Positions 34,666 through 42,995 of a DNA stretch of 64,000 nt are shown in pieces. Location: positions 1 through 64,000 of the forward strand of contig NZ_BBXG01000005.1 of NCBI RefSeq assembly GCF_001570605.1. The letters run 5' to 3'. Within the stretch, counting starts at the first letter, position 1; every line of letters begins with the position of its first letter. The notes beneath the pieces were generated by a model. The model saw nothing but the letters and a program-made list of their open reading frames with translations. It had not been told where the DNA came from and made no database searches. This DNA comes from Herbidospora cretacea (GTDB lineage: Bacteria; Actinomycetota; Actinomycetes; Streptosporangiales; Streptosporangiaceae). Position numbers and translations under genes: made by a program.

Positions 34666-35882
34666 GAATCCTGCTCGCCCAGAACATGTTCCACCTGCCC
34701 AGCCACGGCGGGGCGAACAAGTCCAACCGCATCATGATGGAGCAGCTCGCGGCCCGCGGCCACGAGTGCCACGTGGTGGCCCCGATGAGCGGCGCGCTGC
34801 GCGACACCTCGGCCGACGACCACGTGACGTACCTCAAGGGGCTGGGCGCCGAGGTCGTCTCGGCCACCCCCGACGTCCTGGAATACGTGTACAACGGGGT
34901 GCGGGCACACGTGGTCACGCGGGCCTCCCTGCTGGCCCGGGAGATCGGCGAGGTGGCCGCCTCGGTCACCCCCGACTGGACGCTGGTGCCCTCCGACGAC
35001 CCCGGGCTGATCGTGCTCGGCGCGGCGCTGAAGGCCACCCCCGAGCGGGTCGTCTACCTGGCCCACACCCTCCAGCAGCTGCCGTTCGGTCCGGGCGCGT
35101 TCTACCCGAGCGCGGCCGGGACGCGGATGGTGCGGCGGGCGGCCTCGGTCGTGGCGGTGAGCCAGGCCGCGGGGACGTACCTGAAGACGTGGGGCGAGAT
35201 CTCGTCCACGCTCATCTACCCCCACATCTACGGCGATCCGCCGGAGCTCCCCGCCGGGGACCTGGTCGCGATGATCAACCCGTGCGGCTACAAGGGGCTG
35301 AGCGTCCTGCTCGGGCTCGCCGACGCGCGGCCGGAGGTCCGGTTCCTGGCCGTCCCCACCTGGGGAACCACGCCCGACGACCTCGGCGAGCTGCGGAGAC
35401 GGCCCAACATCGAGATCGGGCAGCCCTCCGACGACATCGACGACATCCTGTCGCGGGCCAAGGTCCTGCTCATGCCGTCGCTCTGGGACGAGACCTTCGG
35501 GTACGCCTGCGTCGAGGCCATGGCCCGGGGCGTCCCGGTGATCGCCAGCGCCGTCGGCGGCCTGTCGGAGGCCAAGCTCGGCGTGCCCTACTCGGTCCCG
35601 GTGCGGAGCATCGAGCGGTACGAGTCGGTCGGCCAGGCCAGGCCCGTCCCGGTCGTCCCGCCGCAGGACCTCGGCCCCTGGCTGAACGCGCTCGACCCGG
35701 TGATCGGAGACGACGACCTGCGCCGCCACCTGGCCCGCCGGTCGCGCAAGGCCGCGCTCGGCTTCATCGCCTCGCTCGACGACGGCGCCCTGGAGACCCA
35801 CCTCACCACCCTGCGCCCCAACCGCCGCCTCGCCGCCCTGGCGGCGCTGGCCGCGGCCCGCGCGAAGGAGTCACAGTCATGA
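34662..35882 (+). CDS. Family 4 glycosyltransferase of the NRPS cluster
   Basis: 406 residues. N-terminal acceptor domain RILLAQNMFHLPSHGGANKSNRIMMEQLAARGHE, then VAVSQAAGTYL, INPCGYKGLSVLLGLADARPEVRF and the donor-binding acidic loop MPSLWDETFGYACVEAMARGVPVIAS (about 268-294). A retaining GT-B enzyme for a nucleotide sugar. It overlaps both neighbours by 4 bases, so it is an integral part of the operon. With the GT1 gene it makes the product likely to be a glycoside. No signal peptide. Confidence 0.85.
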   Translation: MRILLAQNMFHLPSHGGANKSNRIMMEQLAARGHECHVVAPMSGALRDTSADDHVTYLKGLGAEVVSATPDVLEYVYNGVRAHVVTRASLLAREIGEVAASVTPDWTLVPSDDPGLIVLGAALKATPERVVYLAHTLQQLPFGPGAFYPSAAGTRMVRRAASVVAVSQAAGTYLKTWGEISSTLIYPHIYGDPPELPAGDLVAMINPCGYKGLSVLLGLADARPEVRFLAVPTWGTTPDDLGELRRRPNIEIGQPSDDIDDILSRAKVLLMPSLWDETFGYACVEAMARGVPVIASAVGGLSEAKLGVPYSVPVRSIERYESVGQARPVPVVPPQDLGPWLNALDPVIGDDDLRRHLARRSRKAALGFIASLDDGALETHLTTLRPNRRLAALAALAAARAKESQS

Positions 35883-36790
35883 TCGGAGCGGTGCGGGAGC
35901 GCACCCTGACGCCGGTGTCCGAGGCCGACCTGTCGCGGATGCTGCGGATCCGGCACTTCGAGAAGGCGCTGCTGCGCCTGTTCGAACAGGGCCGCCTGAA
36001 CGGCACCACCCACACCTGCCTGGGCCAGGAGCACGTCCCGGTCGCGGTCAGCGCCCTGCTCCGGCCGGAGGACCACGTCTTCAGCAACCACCGGGGGCAC
36101 GGCCACTTCCTGGCCCGCTACGACGAGCCGCACGCCCTGCTGGCCGAGATCACCGGCCGCGAGGGCGCGCTCTGCAACGGGGTCGGCGGCAGCCAGCACA
36201 TCTACCACGAGCGGTTCCTGTCGACGGGCGTCCAGGGCGAGTCGCTGCCGGTGGCGGTCGGGGTCGCGCTGCGGCACAAGCGGACCGGCGACGGGATCGC
36301 CTGCGCGTACATCGGCGACGGCACCTGGGGCGAGGGCTCGGTGTACGAGGCCCTGAACATGGCCCAGGTCTGGGGCGCGCCGCTCCTGGTCGTGGTCGAG
36401 CACAACCGGATCGCCCAGTCGACCCCGACGGCCGCGCAGATGGCGGGCTCGATCGCGGGCCGCTGCGCCGGGTTCGGGGTGGCCCACCACCGGGTGGAGT
36501 CGGTCGACGTCAACGTGGTGCGGGCCGAGCTGTCCGGGCTGCTGGAGACGGTGCGGCGGGACAAGCGCCCGGCCGTGTTCGAGGTCTCGGTCCACCGGGC
36601 CGGCCCGCACAGCAAGGGCGACGACACCCGGACCGCCGCCGAGCTGGCCGAGGCCGCCGCCGGGGACTGGTACGCGCACTACGCGCGGGACTTCCCCGCG
36701 CAGGTCGCGGCGCTGGAGGAGATCGAGCGGGCGTTCATCGACGCCGCCGTCGAGAACGTGCTGGCCCGTCCCCTGTCGGAGTGGTCATGA
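35879..36790 (+). CDS. Thiamine-diphosphate dehydrogenase E1 component, alpha subunit
   Basis: 303 residues. RMLRIRHFEKALLRLFEQGRLNGTTHTCLGQE opens the subunit; the ThDP/Mg motif is YIGDGTWGEGSVYEALNMAQVWGAPLLVVVEHN (GDG to NN-type, about 143-175, here ending in HN). SNHRGHGHFLA and GVGGSQH are the conserved His and ThDP loops. Such E1 proteins decarboxylate a 2-oxo acid and pass the acyl group to a lipoyl domain. ATG overlaps the GT4 stop. Its placement in an NRPS operon, away from central metabolism, implies a dedicated acyl supply; acyloin formation is the other option. Confidence 0.88.
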   Translation: MIGAVRERTLTPVSEADLSRMLRIRHFEKALLRLFEQGRLNGTTHTCLGQEHVPVAVSALLRPEDHVFSNHRGHGHFLARYDEPHALLAEITGREGALCNGVGGSQHIYHERFLSTGVQGESLPVAVGVALRHKRTGDGIACAYIGDGTWGEGSVYEALNMAQVWGAPLLVVVEHNRIAQSTPTAAQMAGSIAGRCAGFGVAHHRVESVDVNVVRAELSGLLETVRRDKRPAVFEVSVHRAGPHSKGDDTRTAAELAEAAAGDWYAHYARDFPAQVAALEEIERAFIDAAVENVLARPLSEWS

Positions 36791-37770
36791 GAGTCGCCGA
36801 GCACCTGAACCGGTCCCTGCACGCCCTGCTGGAGAAGGACCCCTCGGTCCACGTGCTGGGCGAGGACATCTCCGATCCGTACGGCGGCGCGTTCAAGATC
36901 ACCAAAGGCCTGTCCGACCGGTTCGGCCCGCGCGTGATGTCCACGCCGCTGTCCGAGGGGGGCATCGTCGGCGTCGGCGCCGGGCTGGCCCTGGCGGGCG
37001 ACCGGGCCGTCGTGGAGATCATGTTCGGCGACTTCGCCACGCTGGCCTTCGACCAGCTCGTGAACTTCGCCGCCAAGTCGACCACCATGTACGGCCGCCC
37101 GGTGGACGTGCCGCTCGTCGTCCGCCTCCCCACCGGCGGCCGGCGCGGCTACGGCCCCACCCACAGCCAGAGCCTCCAGAAGCACTTCATCGGCGTCCCG
37201 GGCCTGTCGGTGTACGAGATGAGCCCCTTCCACGACGCCGAGGCCCTGTTCACCGAGATCTTCGGCAGCGGGCGCCCGGCCGTCTTCTTCGAGGACAAGG
37301 TCCTCTACACCAAGCCGATGCTCAGCGGCGGCGACGGCCTGCACACCTTCGAGGTGCGCGACGGCTGGGCGGTCATCCGCGCCGAACAGAACACCGAGGA
37401 CGTCCTGGTGGCCCCGGGCGGCCTGACCGACCGGGCCCTGACCGCCCTGCGCGACCTGCTGGTCGAGGACGAGATCGCCTGCACGCTGCTGGTCCCCGCC
37501 CGCCTCCACCCGCTCGACGTGACCCCGGTCGCCGACGTCCTGCACGCCGCCCGGCGGGTGCACGTCGCGGAGGACGGCACGGCCGGCGGCACGTGGGGCG
37601 CGGAGGTGGCCCGGCTGCTGCACGAGCGGCTGTGGGGCCGGCTCACCGCGCCGATCACGCACATCTCCGCGCCCGACTCGATCATCCCGACGGCCGCCCA
37701 CCTCGAGGCCCGCTGCACCGTCCAGGCCGCCGACATTCGCGCACACATTCAGAGGGCGATCAGCAGGTGA
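36787..37770 (+). CDS. Thiamine-diphosphate dehydrogenase E1 component, beta subunit
   Basis: 327 residues from the ATG at 36787, which overlaps the E1-alpha stop. Hallmarks: VLGEDISDPYGGAFKITKGL, RVMSTPLSEGGIVGVGAGLALAG (with the Glu that activates ThDP), EIMFGDFATLAFDQLVNFAAK and PTGGRRGYGPTHSQSLQKHFIGVPGL. The C-terminal transketolase-type domain contains the usual RRVHVAEDGTAGGTWGAEV segment. Forms an alpha2beta2 E1 with the previous gene product. No lipoamide dehydrogenase (E3) gene lies in the operon, so oxidation, if needed, would rely on a housekeeping E3. Confidence 0.88.
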   Translation: MRVAEHLNRSLHALLEKDPSVHVLGEDISDPYGGAFKITKGLSDRFGPRVMSTPLSEGGIVGVGAGLALAGDRAVVEIMFGDFATLAFDQLVNFAAKSTTMYGRPVDVPLVVRLPTGGRRGYGPTHSQSLQKHFIGVPGLSVYEMSPFHDAEALFTEIFGSGRPAVFFEDKVLYTKPMLSGGDGLHTFEVRDGWAVIRAEQNTEDVLVAPGGLTDRALTALRDLLVEDEIACTLLVPARLHPLDVTPVADVLHAARRVHVAEDGTAGGTWGAEVARLLHERLWGRLTAPITHISAPDSIIPTAAHLEARCTVQAADIRAHIQRAISR

Positions 37771-38852
37771 CCGAATTCCGCATTCCGAAACTGAACAACA
37801 ACGACGACAGCTACATTCTCGTCGAATGGCTCGCGGCCGACGGTCAGGAAGTGCGGCAGGGCGAACCCCTGGTGGTCATCGAGACCTCGAAGACGGCCGA
37901 GGAACTCGAAAGTCCGGCCGACGGGACACTGGTCATCCGGGTCCATTCCGGTGACTGCGCGCCGGGCGAACTCATCGCCGCCATCGGCGCCGCGGTGGAC
38001 GTCGTGGAGCCGGTCGTGCCGGAGGTCCCCCCGCTGGAGTCCGGCGAGATCGACGTCGTCATCACCCGCCCGGCCCAGGTGCTCATCGAGCGGCACGGCA
38101 TCACGCTGGAGCGGGTCCGCGCGCTGGGCAAGAAGGTGGTCCGCGCCGAGGACGTGGCGGCGCTGTCCGACTCCCGGGAGATCGTCCGGCTGCCGAAGGC
38201 GCAGCGCCAGGCGGCCGACGTGGTCGTGCTGTCGCACCAGACCATCCCCGCGGCCTTCACCGTGGTCAAGGCCAACGTGACCGACATGGCCAAGCTCACC
38301 CGCGACCTGTCCAAGCACGCCCGGACGCTGATCGGCCTGTCGGAGCTGCTGGTCAAGGCGGTGGCCGACCAGCGCGCCGAGTTCCCGCACCTGTTCTCCA
38401 CGTGGCTGGGCGACGGCCGGATCCGGCTCGCCGGGGGCTCGCACGTCGGCGTCACCATCGACGTCGGCAAGGGCCTGTTCGTGCCGGTCGTCCGCGACGC
38501 GGACGCACGTCCGCTCGACGCGGTGGCCCGCGAGCTCATGGACTACCGGATGACCGCGCTGCGCGGCAGCTTCCGCGAGCGCGACCTGGAGGGCGCCAAC
38601 ATCGCCGTCACCCTCCACACCGAGGCGGGCGTGGAGCTCGCCGTCCCGATCATCCATCCCGGCCACGTGGCGGCGCTCTCGCTCGCCTCGACCCTCCAGG
38701 AGGTCCAACCGGCCGATGAAGGTTTCACGGTCCGCCAGACGGTCCGCATCGGCCTCGCCTTCGACCACCGTGTCGTGAACGGCCGGGACGCCGCGCTCTT
38801 CCTCGGAGCGGTGAAACGGTTGCTGGAAGAACCGCGCAGATGGTTGGAATAA
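37767..38852 (+). CDS. E2-like lipoyl-dependent dihydrolipoamide acyltransferase
   Basis: 361 residues from the GTG at 37767, overlapping the E1-beta stop (GTGA). One lipoyl domain (about 1-80) with Lys42 in VVIETSKTAEE. A short peripheral-subunit-binding-like segment (VLIERHGITLERVRALGKKVVRAEDV, about 105-130). The catalytic acyltransferase domain (about 150-361) ends with the active-site FDHRVVNGRDAALFL, with Asn in place of the common Asp as in some PDH E2 proteins. It should accept the acyl group made by the E1 subunits and move it to CoA, or, as I infer from context, to a carrier-protein pantetheine. Related E2-like acyltransferases load ACP-bound precursors in tetronate pathways. Confidence 0.87.
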   Translation: MTEFRIPKLNNNDDSYILVEWLAADGQEVRQGEPLVVIETSKTAEELESPADGTLVIRVHSGDCAPGELIAAIGAAVDVVEPVVPEVPPLESGEIDVVITRPAQVLIERHGITLERVRALGKKVVRAEDVAALSDSREIVRLPKAQRQAADVVVLSHQTIPAAFTVVKANVTDMAKLTRDLSKHARTLIGLSELLVKAVADQRAEFPHLFSTWLGDGRIRLAGGSHVGVTIDVGKGLFVPVVRDADARPLDAVARELMDYRMTALRGSFRERDLEGANIAVTLHTEAGVELAVPIIHPGHVAALSLASTLQEVQPADEGFTVRQTVRIGLAFDHRVVNGRDAALFLGAVKRLLEEPRRWLE

Positions 38853-38926
38853 CGCGTCGTGGTGTATTTGTGCTGATGTCACTCAGCGCCGCCGGCGCCT
38901 GCGCCGCAGACCGACCGAGGAGAACC

Positions 38927-40225
38927 ATGACGCCCGTACGCTTCCCGCGCGACTTCGTCTGGGGGGCGGCGACCTCCGCCTTCCAGGTCGAGGGGGCCAC
39001 CAAGGAAGACGGCAGGGGGGTGTCGGTGTGGGACACCTTCGCCGCCACCCCCGGCAAGGTCCACGGCGGGGACACCGGCGACCCGGGCGCCGACCAGTAC
39101 CACCGCTACGAGCAGGACATCCGGCTCATGCGCGACCTCGGCCTGGAGAGCTACCGCTTCTCCGTCGCCTGGCCGCGCATCCAGCCCACCGGCACCGGCC
39201 GCCCGAACCTGAAGGGCCTGGACTTCTACAAGCGCCTGGTCGACGGCCTGGTCGGCGCCGGGATCCGCCCGATGGTGACCCTCTTCCACTGGGACCTGCC
39301 GCAGGCCCTGCAGGACGAGGGCGGCTGGGAGAACCGCGACACGGCCCACCGTTTCGCCGAGTACGCCGAGATCATGTTCGACGCCCTGCACGTCCGCGAC
39401 TGGCTCACCATCAACGAGCCGAAGACCGTCGTCGACTGCGGCTACCGCACCGGCATCCACGCCCCCGGCGTCAGCGACGACGACCGCGCCCTGGTGGCCT
39501 GCCACCACCTGCTGCTGGCCCACGGCCTGGCCGCGCGGGTGCTGCACGACTCCCACCCCGGCCGCCGGATCGGCCCCGCGCTGAACCTCCACCCGACCTA
39601 CCCGGCCGACGACTCGCCCGAGGCCAAGGAGGCCGCCCGCCTCCAGGACGCCCGCGAGAACCGCCTCTACCTGGAGCCCGTCTTCAACGGGACCTACCCG
39701 GAGGAGGCCATGACCCGCCATGACATGATCATGGACGGAGACATGGACGTCATCAGCGAGAAGGTCGACGTGCTCGGCGTGCAGTACTACACCCCGCTTT
39801 TCATGGACGCCGACCAGCGGCGCGTCGTCCGCCACCCGGTCAGGGTGGCGAACTGGCTGGAGGACTACCCCGACGGCCTGCACGACATCCTGATGCGCGT
39901 CACCCGCGACCACCCGGGCGTGCCGATCGTCATCACCGAGAACGGCCTGGCGACCGACGACTCGGTGGCCGAGGACGGCGGCGTCCACGACGACGACCGC
40001 GTGAGTTATCTACGCGGCCACATCGGCGCCATGCACCGCGCGATGAAAGCGGGTGCGAAGGTCGAGGGATATCACGTGTGGTCGCTCCTCGACAATTTCG
40101 AATGGGCCGAAGGCTATTCCCAGCGTTTCGGCGTCGTGCACGTCGACTACGAAACGCAGAAGCGAACTCCGAAGGACAGCGCGCTGTGGTACCGGGACCT
40201 TATCGAAACCGGCGAACTGCGTTGA
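38927..40225 (+). CDS. GH1 beta-glucosidase at the end of the NRPS operon
   Basis: 432 residues from the ATG at 38927, chosen for GAGGAG 4 bases upstream and the normal GH1 opening VRFPRDFVWGAATSAFQVEGA. Acid/base Glu in LTINEPK and nucleophile Glu in VITENGLATDD are present, as are FHWDLPQAL and WSLLDNFEWAEGYSQRFGVVHVDY. An in-frame ATG at 38840, overlapping the E2 stop, would add 29 residues with a twin-Arg/hydrophobic, export-like stretch, but its first codons use A/T third positions foreign to this genome, so I doubt it. Only 74 bases follow the E2 gene. It probably removes a glucosyl group from the cluster product or processes a beta-glucoside inducer. Confidence 0.85.
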   Translation: MTPVRFPRDFVWGAATSAFQVEGATKEDGRGVSVWDTFAATPGKVHGGDTGDPGADQYHRYEQDIRLMRDLGLESYRFSVAWPRIQPTGTGRPNLKGLDFYKRLVDGLVGAGIRPMVTLFHWDLPQALQDEGGWENRDTAHRFAEYAEIMFDALHVRDWLTINEPKTVVDCGYRTGIHAPGVSDDDRALVACHHLLLAHGLAARVLHDSHPGRRIGPALNLHPTYPADDSPEAKEAARLQDARENRLYLEPVFNGTYPEEAMTRHDMIMDGDMDVISEKVDVLGVQYYTPLFMDADQRRVVRHPVRVANWLEDYPDGLHDILMRVTRDHPGVPIVITENGLATDDSVAEDGGVHDDDRVSYLRGHIGAMHRAMKAGAKVEGYHVWSLLDNFEWAEGYSQRFGVVHVDYETQKRTPKDSALWYRDLIETGELR

Positions 40226-40271
40226 CCTGGCATTTGTTCGTTGACTCATCCACCCATAGAACACTAGGTTG

Positions 40272-40285
40272 TGGGAGCGCTCCCA
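40272..40285. promoter_or_regulatory. CebR operator upstream of the aldose epimerase operon (box 4)
   Basis: Perfect TGGGAGCGCTCCCA, the fourth identical copy in the window, ending 84 bases before the epimerase GTG and 46 bases after the GH1 stop. Confidence 0.9.
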
Positions 40286-40369
40286 CTCGGGCGGCCAGGA
40301 GGCTGCCGAGCTGGGCCTGTGACATGGCGCATACCCTTGACCCTGTATCTCGGAGAAAGGACACCCCCC

Positions 40370-41248
40370 GTGCCCCAGTACACCCTCCTCGGCGGAGGTT
40401 ACCGCGCGGAGCTCACCGAACTCGGCGGGGCCGTGTCGGCCCTGACGCACGGAGGACGTGACCTGATCCCGAGCCGTCCCGTCGACGGGCCGATCGAGTT
40501 CTACAACGGCACGGTGCTGGCCCCCTGGCCCAACCGGGTCGTCGGGGCGCGTTACGTGTTCGCCGACGAGTGCTTCGAGCTGCCCGTCAACGAGCCCGAC
40601 CGGGGCCACGCCCTCCACGGCTTCGTGTCCGACGCCCATTGGTCGTGCGTGGAGTTCACCGCGATCGAGGACCACCGGTCGTCGGCCGTGATGACCTACA
40701 CGCTGGAGCCGCACCAGGGCTACCCCTACCGGCTGGCGCTGACCACCACCTACGTCCTCGACGAGTCGGGCCTGAAGACGACGCTGAAGGCCGAGAACAT
40801 CGGCGACGCCCCGGCCCCCTACGGCTGCGGCCCCCACCCGTGGCTGCTGGCCGGTCCCGACGTGACCGAATACACCCTGTCGCTCCCGGCCGGGAAGGTC
40901 TTCCTGACCGACGAGCTGCTCGCCCCCACCGACCTGGTCCCGGTCGACGGCACCGAGTTCGACTTCCGCGTCCCCCACCCCCTCGGCACGGTGTCCATCG
41001 ACCACGCCTACACCGGCCTGACCGAGGGCCGTGTCGTGGTCTCCGGTCCGGGCGGCGGCGTGGCCGTGACGTGGGACCACGAGGCCCTCCCGTGGGTGCA
41101 GGTCTGCAACGGCGTCGGCCTGGGCTACCAGGGCGTGGCGGTCGAGCCGATGACCTGCCCGCCCGACGCCTTCAACAGCGGCACCGACCTGATCGTCCTC
41201 AAGCCCGGCGACACGCACGAGGCGAGCTGGACCCTCTCGGCGGCCTGA
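40370..41248 (+). CDS. Aldose 1-epimerase (galactose mutarotase family)
   Basis: 292 residues. Start at the GTG 40370, with GGAGAAAGGA 8 bases upstream. Mutarotase hallmarks: TVLAPWPNRVVGARYVFADE, HALHGFVSDAHW with the catalytic His, CGPHPWLL with the second His, and VCNGVGLGYQGVAVEPMTCPPDAFN with the base Glu. It interconverts alpha- and beta-anomers of glucose or galactose, which is useful because BglC releases beta-glucose while glucokinase prefers the equilibrated sugar. The CebR box upstream ties it to cellobiose use. It is followed after 3 bases by a kinase gene. Confidence 0.88.
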   Translation: MPQYTLLGGGYRAELTELGGAVSALTHGGRDLIPSRPVDGPIEFYNGTVLAPWPNRVVGARYVFADECFELPVNEPDRGHALHGFVSDAHWSCVEFTAIEDHRSSAVMTYTLEPHQGYPYRLALTTTYVLDESGLKTTLKAENIGDAPAPYGCGPHPWLLAGPDVTEYTLSLPAGKVFLTDELLAPTDLVPVDGTEFDFRVPHPLGTVSIDHAYTGLTEGRVVVSGPGGGVAVTWDHEALPWVQVCNGVGLGYQGVAVEPMTCPPDAFNSGTDLIVLKPGDTHEASWTLSAA

Positions 41249-41251
41249 CCC

Positions 41252-42235
41252 ATGGACAGCAGAACGAAGCGGTCGCTGACGGCCGCCGAACTCGACGCGC
41301 TCGTGATCGGCGCCGTGGGAGCCGGCGTCGTCTCGGCCGAGGAACTGCCCGACGGCTTCGCCAACGCCGTGTGGCGGGTGGCCCTCGACGACGAGTCGCA
41401 GGTGGTGGTCAAGGTCGGGCCTCCCCCGGACCTCCCGCTGCTCACCTACGAGCGGGATCTCCTCCGGACCGAGGCCATGGTCTACCACCTGGCCCAGGGC
41501 ACCGGCCTCCCGCTGGCCGACCTCCTGCACGCCGGCTTCGACGACCCCCAGATCGGCGGCGACTGGCTCATCCTGTCGACGCTGCGGGGAACACCGTGGA
41601 ACCGGGCGGCGCCCGACCCCGCGCGGGACCAGGCGCTCCGCCGCGAGGTGGGCTCCCACCTGGCGACCCTCCACCGGATCCCCGGTTCGGGCGTCTTCGG
41701 CTACCCCTACGCGGGGCTGACCGGGGCGACCTGGCGCGAGGCGTTCCTCAAGATGGTCGGGGCGGTCCTCGACGACGCGGTCAAGTGGGAGACGCGGCTG
41801 CCCGCCACCATCCTCGACCTGGTCGGCGCCTTCCATCGCAACGCGGCGGCCCTCGACGACGTGCACACGCCGGCGCTGGTCCACTTCGACGTCTGGCCGG
41901 GGAACGTGTTCCTGAACCCCGACGGGACGATCGAGGCGCTGATCGACCACGAGCGCGCCTTCTGGGGCGACCCGCTCGCCGACTTCGTCACCCCGACGAT
42001 CTTCGGCGACCTCAGCGGCGACGACCCCATGCTGGCGGGCTACCAGGAGTCCGGCGGCCGGGCGGGCTTCACCCCGACCTCGCGGATCCGCTTCGCCATG
42101 TACCAGGCCTACCTCTACCTGATCCTGCTGGTGGAGGACGGGCCGAGGCAGTATCCCGAGGCCGACTACGCCCGCATCCGCAACGGCGCGACCGACGGCC
42201 TGCTGCGGGCGCTCGGCGTCCTCACGCACGGTTGA
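41252..42235 (+). CDS. Aminoglycoside-phosphotransferase-fold kinase
   Basis: 327 residues of the APH/choline-kinase-like fold. Catalytic loop LVHFDVWPGNVFL (HxDxxxxN) and the Mg-binding LIDHERAFWGDPLADF; the N-lobe has VVVKVG with the ATP-contacting Lys. The family includes fructosamine and macrolide kinases. It begins 3 bases after the epimerase stop, so it is in the CebR-box operon and a sugar or sugar derivative is the most plausible acceptor; antibiotic phosphorylation linked to the neighbouring cluster is a second possibility. A strong terminator follows 6 bases after the stop. Confidence 0.78.
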   Translation: MDSRTKRSLTAAELDALVIGAVGAGVVSAEELPDGFANAVWRVALDDESQVVVKVGPPPDLPLLTYERDLLRTEAMVYHLAQGTGLPLADLLHAGFDDPQIGGDWLILSTLRGTPWNRAAPDPARDQALRREVGSHLATLHRIPGSGVFGYPYAGLTGATWREAFLKMVGAVLDDAVKWETRLPATILDLVGAFHRNAAALDDVHTPALVHFDVWPGNVFLNPDGTIEALIDHERAFWGDPLADFVTPTIFGDLSGDDPMLAGYQESGGRAGFTPTSRIRFAMYQAYLYLILLVEDGPRQYPEADYARIRNGATDGLLRALGVLTHG

Positions 42236-42241
42236 GCCCGG

Positions 42242-42265
42242 GGGGCGGCGCGCACGCGCCGCCCC
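42242..42265. terminator. Bidirectional GC-rich hairpin
   Basis: Perfect 11-bp stem GGGGCGGCGCG/CGCGCCGCCCC with a 2-base centre, between the convergent kinase and rskA stops. Confidence 0.75.
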
Positions 42266-42272
42266 TTCGGCG

Positions 42273-42995
42273 TCAGGCCGTGACCTTCGCGAGCATGATC
42301 GGGTCGGTGGTCGGCTGCTGCGAGCCTCCGGCCGGTTCCACCGTCACGCCGACGTGGTCGGTCCCCTCGGGCAGGCCCACGGTCGCCGTCCGGACGCCGC
42401 CGCCGTCCATCGTGCCGGCCGACCTGACCCGCTCGCCGCCGATGACCCACATCTGGTAGGTCTTCGACGGGTCGAGCGCGGGCAGGTCGGAGGTGAACAT
42501 GACCTTCCCGTACGCCGCGGACGCCACCACCGTCGCGGTCCCGCCGCCGACCATCTTGACCTTGCGGACCACCGCGTCGGGGGCCGCCAGCAGGCTCTGC
42601 GTCTCCTGGATCGAGGCGTCCCTGGCCCGGATCTCGTTGACCGCGACGACCCCGGCCGACACCGCCGCCACGGCGGCGACGGCGGCCAGCGCCAGCGCCC
42701 ACCGGCCCCTCCCGCGCCGCAGCGGCACGACGACCTCGGGCTCCGCCGGTTCCCCGGCCACGACCGGCGGTTCCTGCCGGACCTCGGCGATCTGGGCCAT
42801 GACCCGCGCCTTCAGCGCTCTGGGAGGCGCCTCGGCGACCGCGACCCCGAGCCGGGCGGCGGTCTCCCGCAGGCCCCTGACCTCGATCGCGCAGGTCTCA
42901 CAGCGGGACAGGTGGCCCTCGAACTCGCCCAGCTCGCGCAGCGGCAGGGCGTTCAGGGCGTAGGCCCCGGACAGGGTGTGGATCTCCTCGTTCAC
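42273..42995 (-). CDS. rskA: RskA-type anti-sigma-K factor
   Basis: 240 residues. N-terminal zinc anti-sigma motif His28-X3-Cys32-X2-Cys35 (FEGHLSRCETC), one membrane helix (WALALAAVAAVAAVSAGVVAV, about 118-138) and an extracytoplasmic RskA domain (YQMWVIGGERVRSAGTM, VGVTVEPAGGSQQPT). It holds SigK at the membrane; release needs regulated intramembrane proteolysis in known systems. The GTG overlaps the sigK stop by 4 bases, with GGAGAG upstream. Confidence 0.9.
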   Translation of the reverse strand: MNEEIHTLSGAYALNALPLRELGEFEGHLSRCETCAIEVRGLRETAARLGVAVAEAPPRALKARVMAQIAEVRQEPPVVAGEPAEPEVVVPLRRGRGRWALALAAVAAVAAVSAGVVAVNEIRARDASIQETQSLLAAPDAVVRKVKMVGGGTATVVASAAYGKVMFTSDLPALDPSKTYQMWVIGGERVRSAGTMDGGGVRTATVGLPEGTDHVGVTVEPAGGSQQPTTDPIMLAKVTA

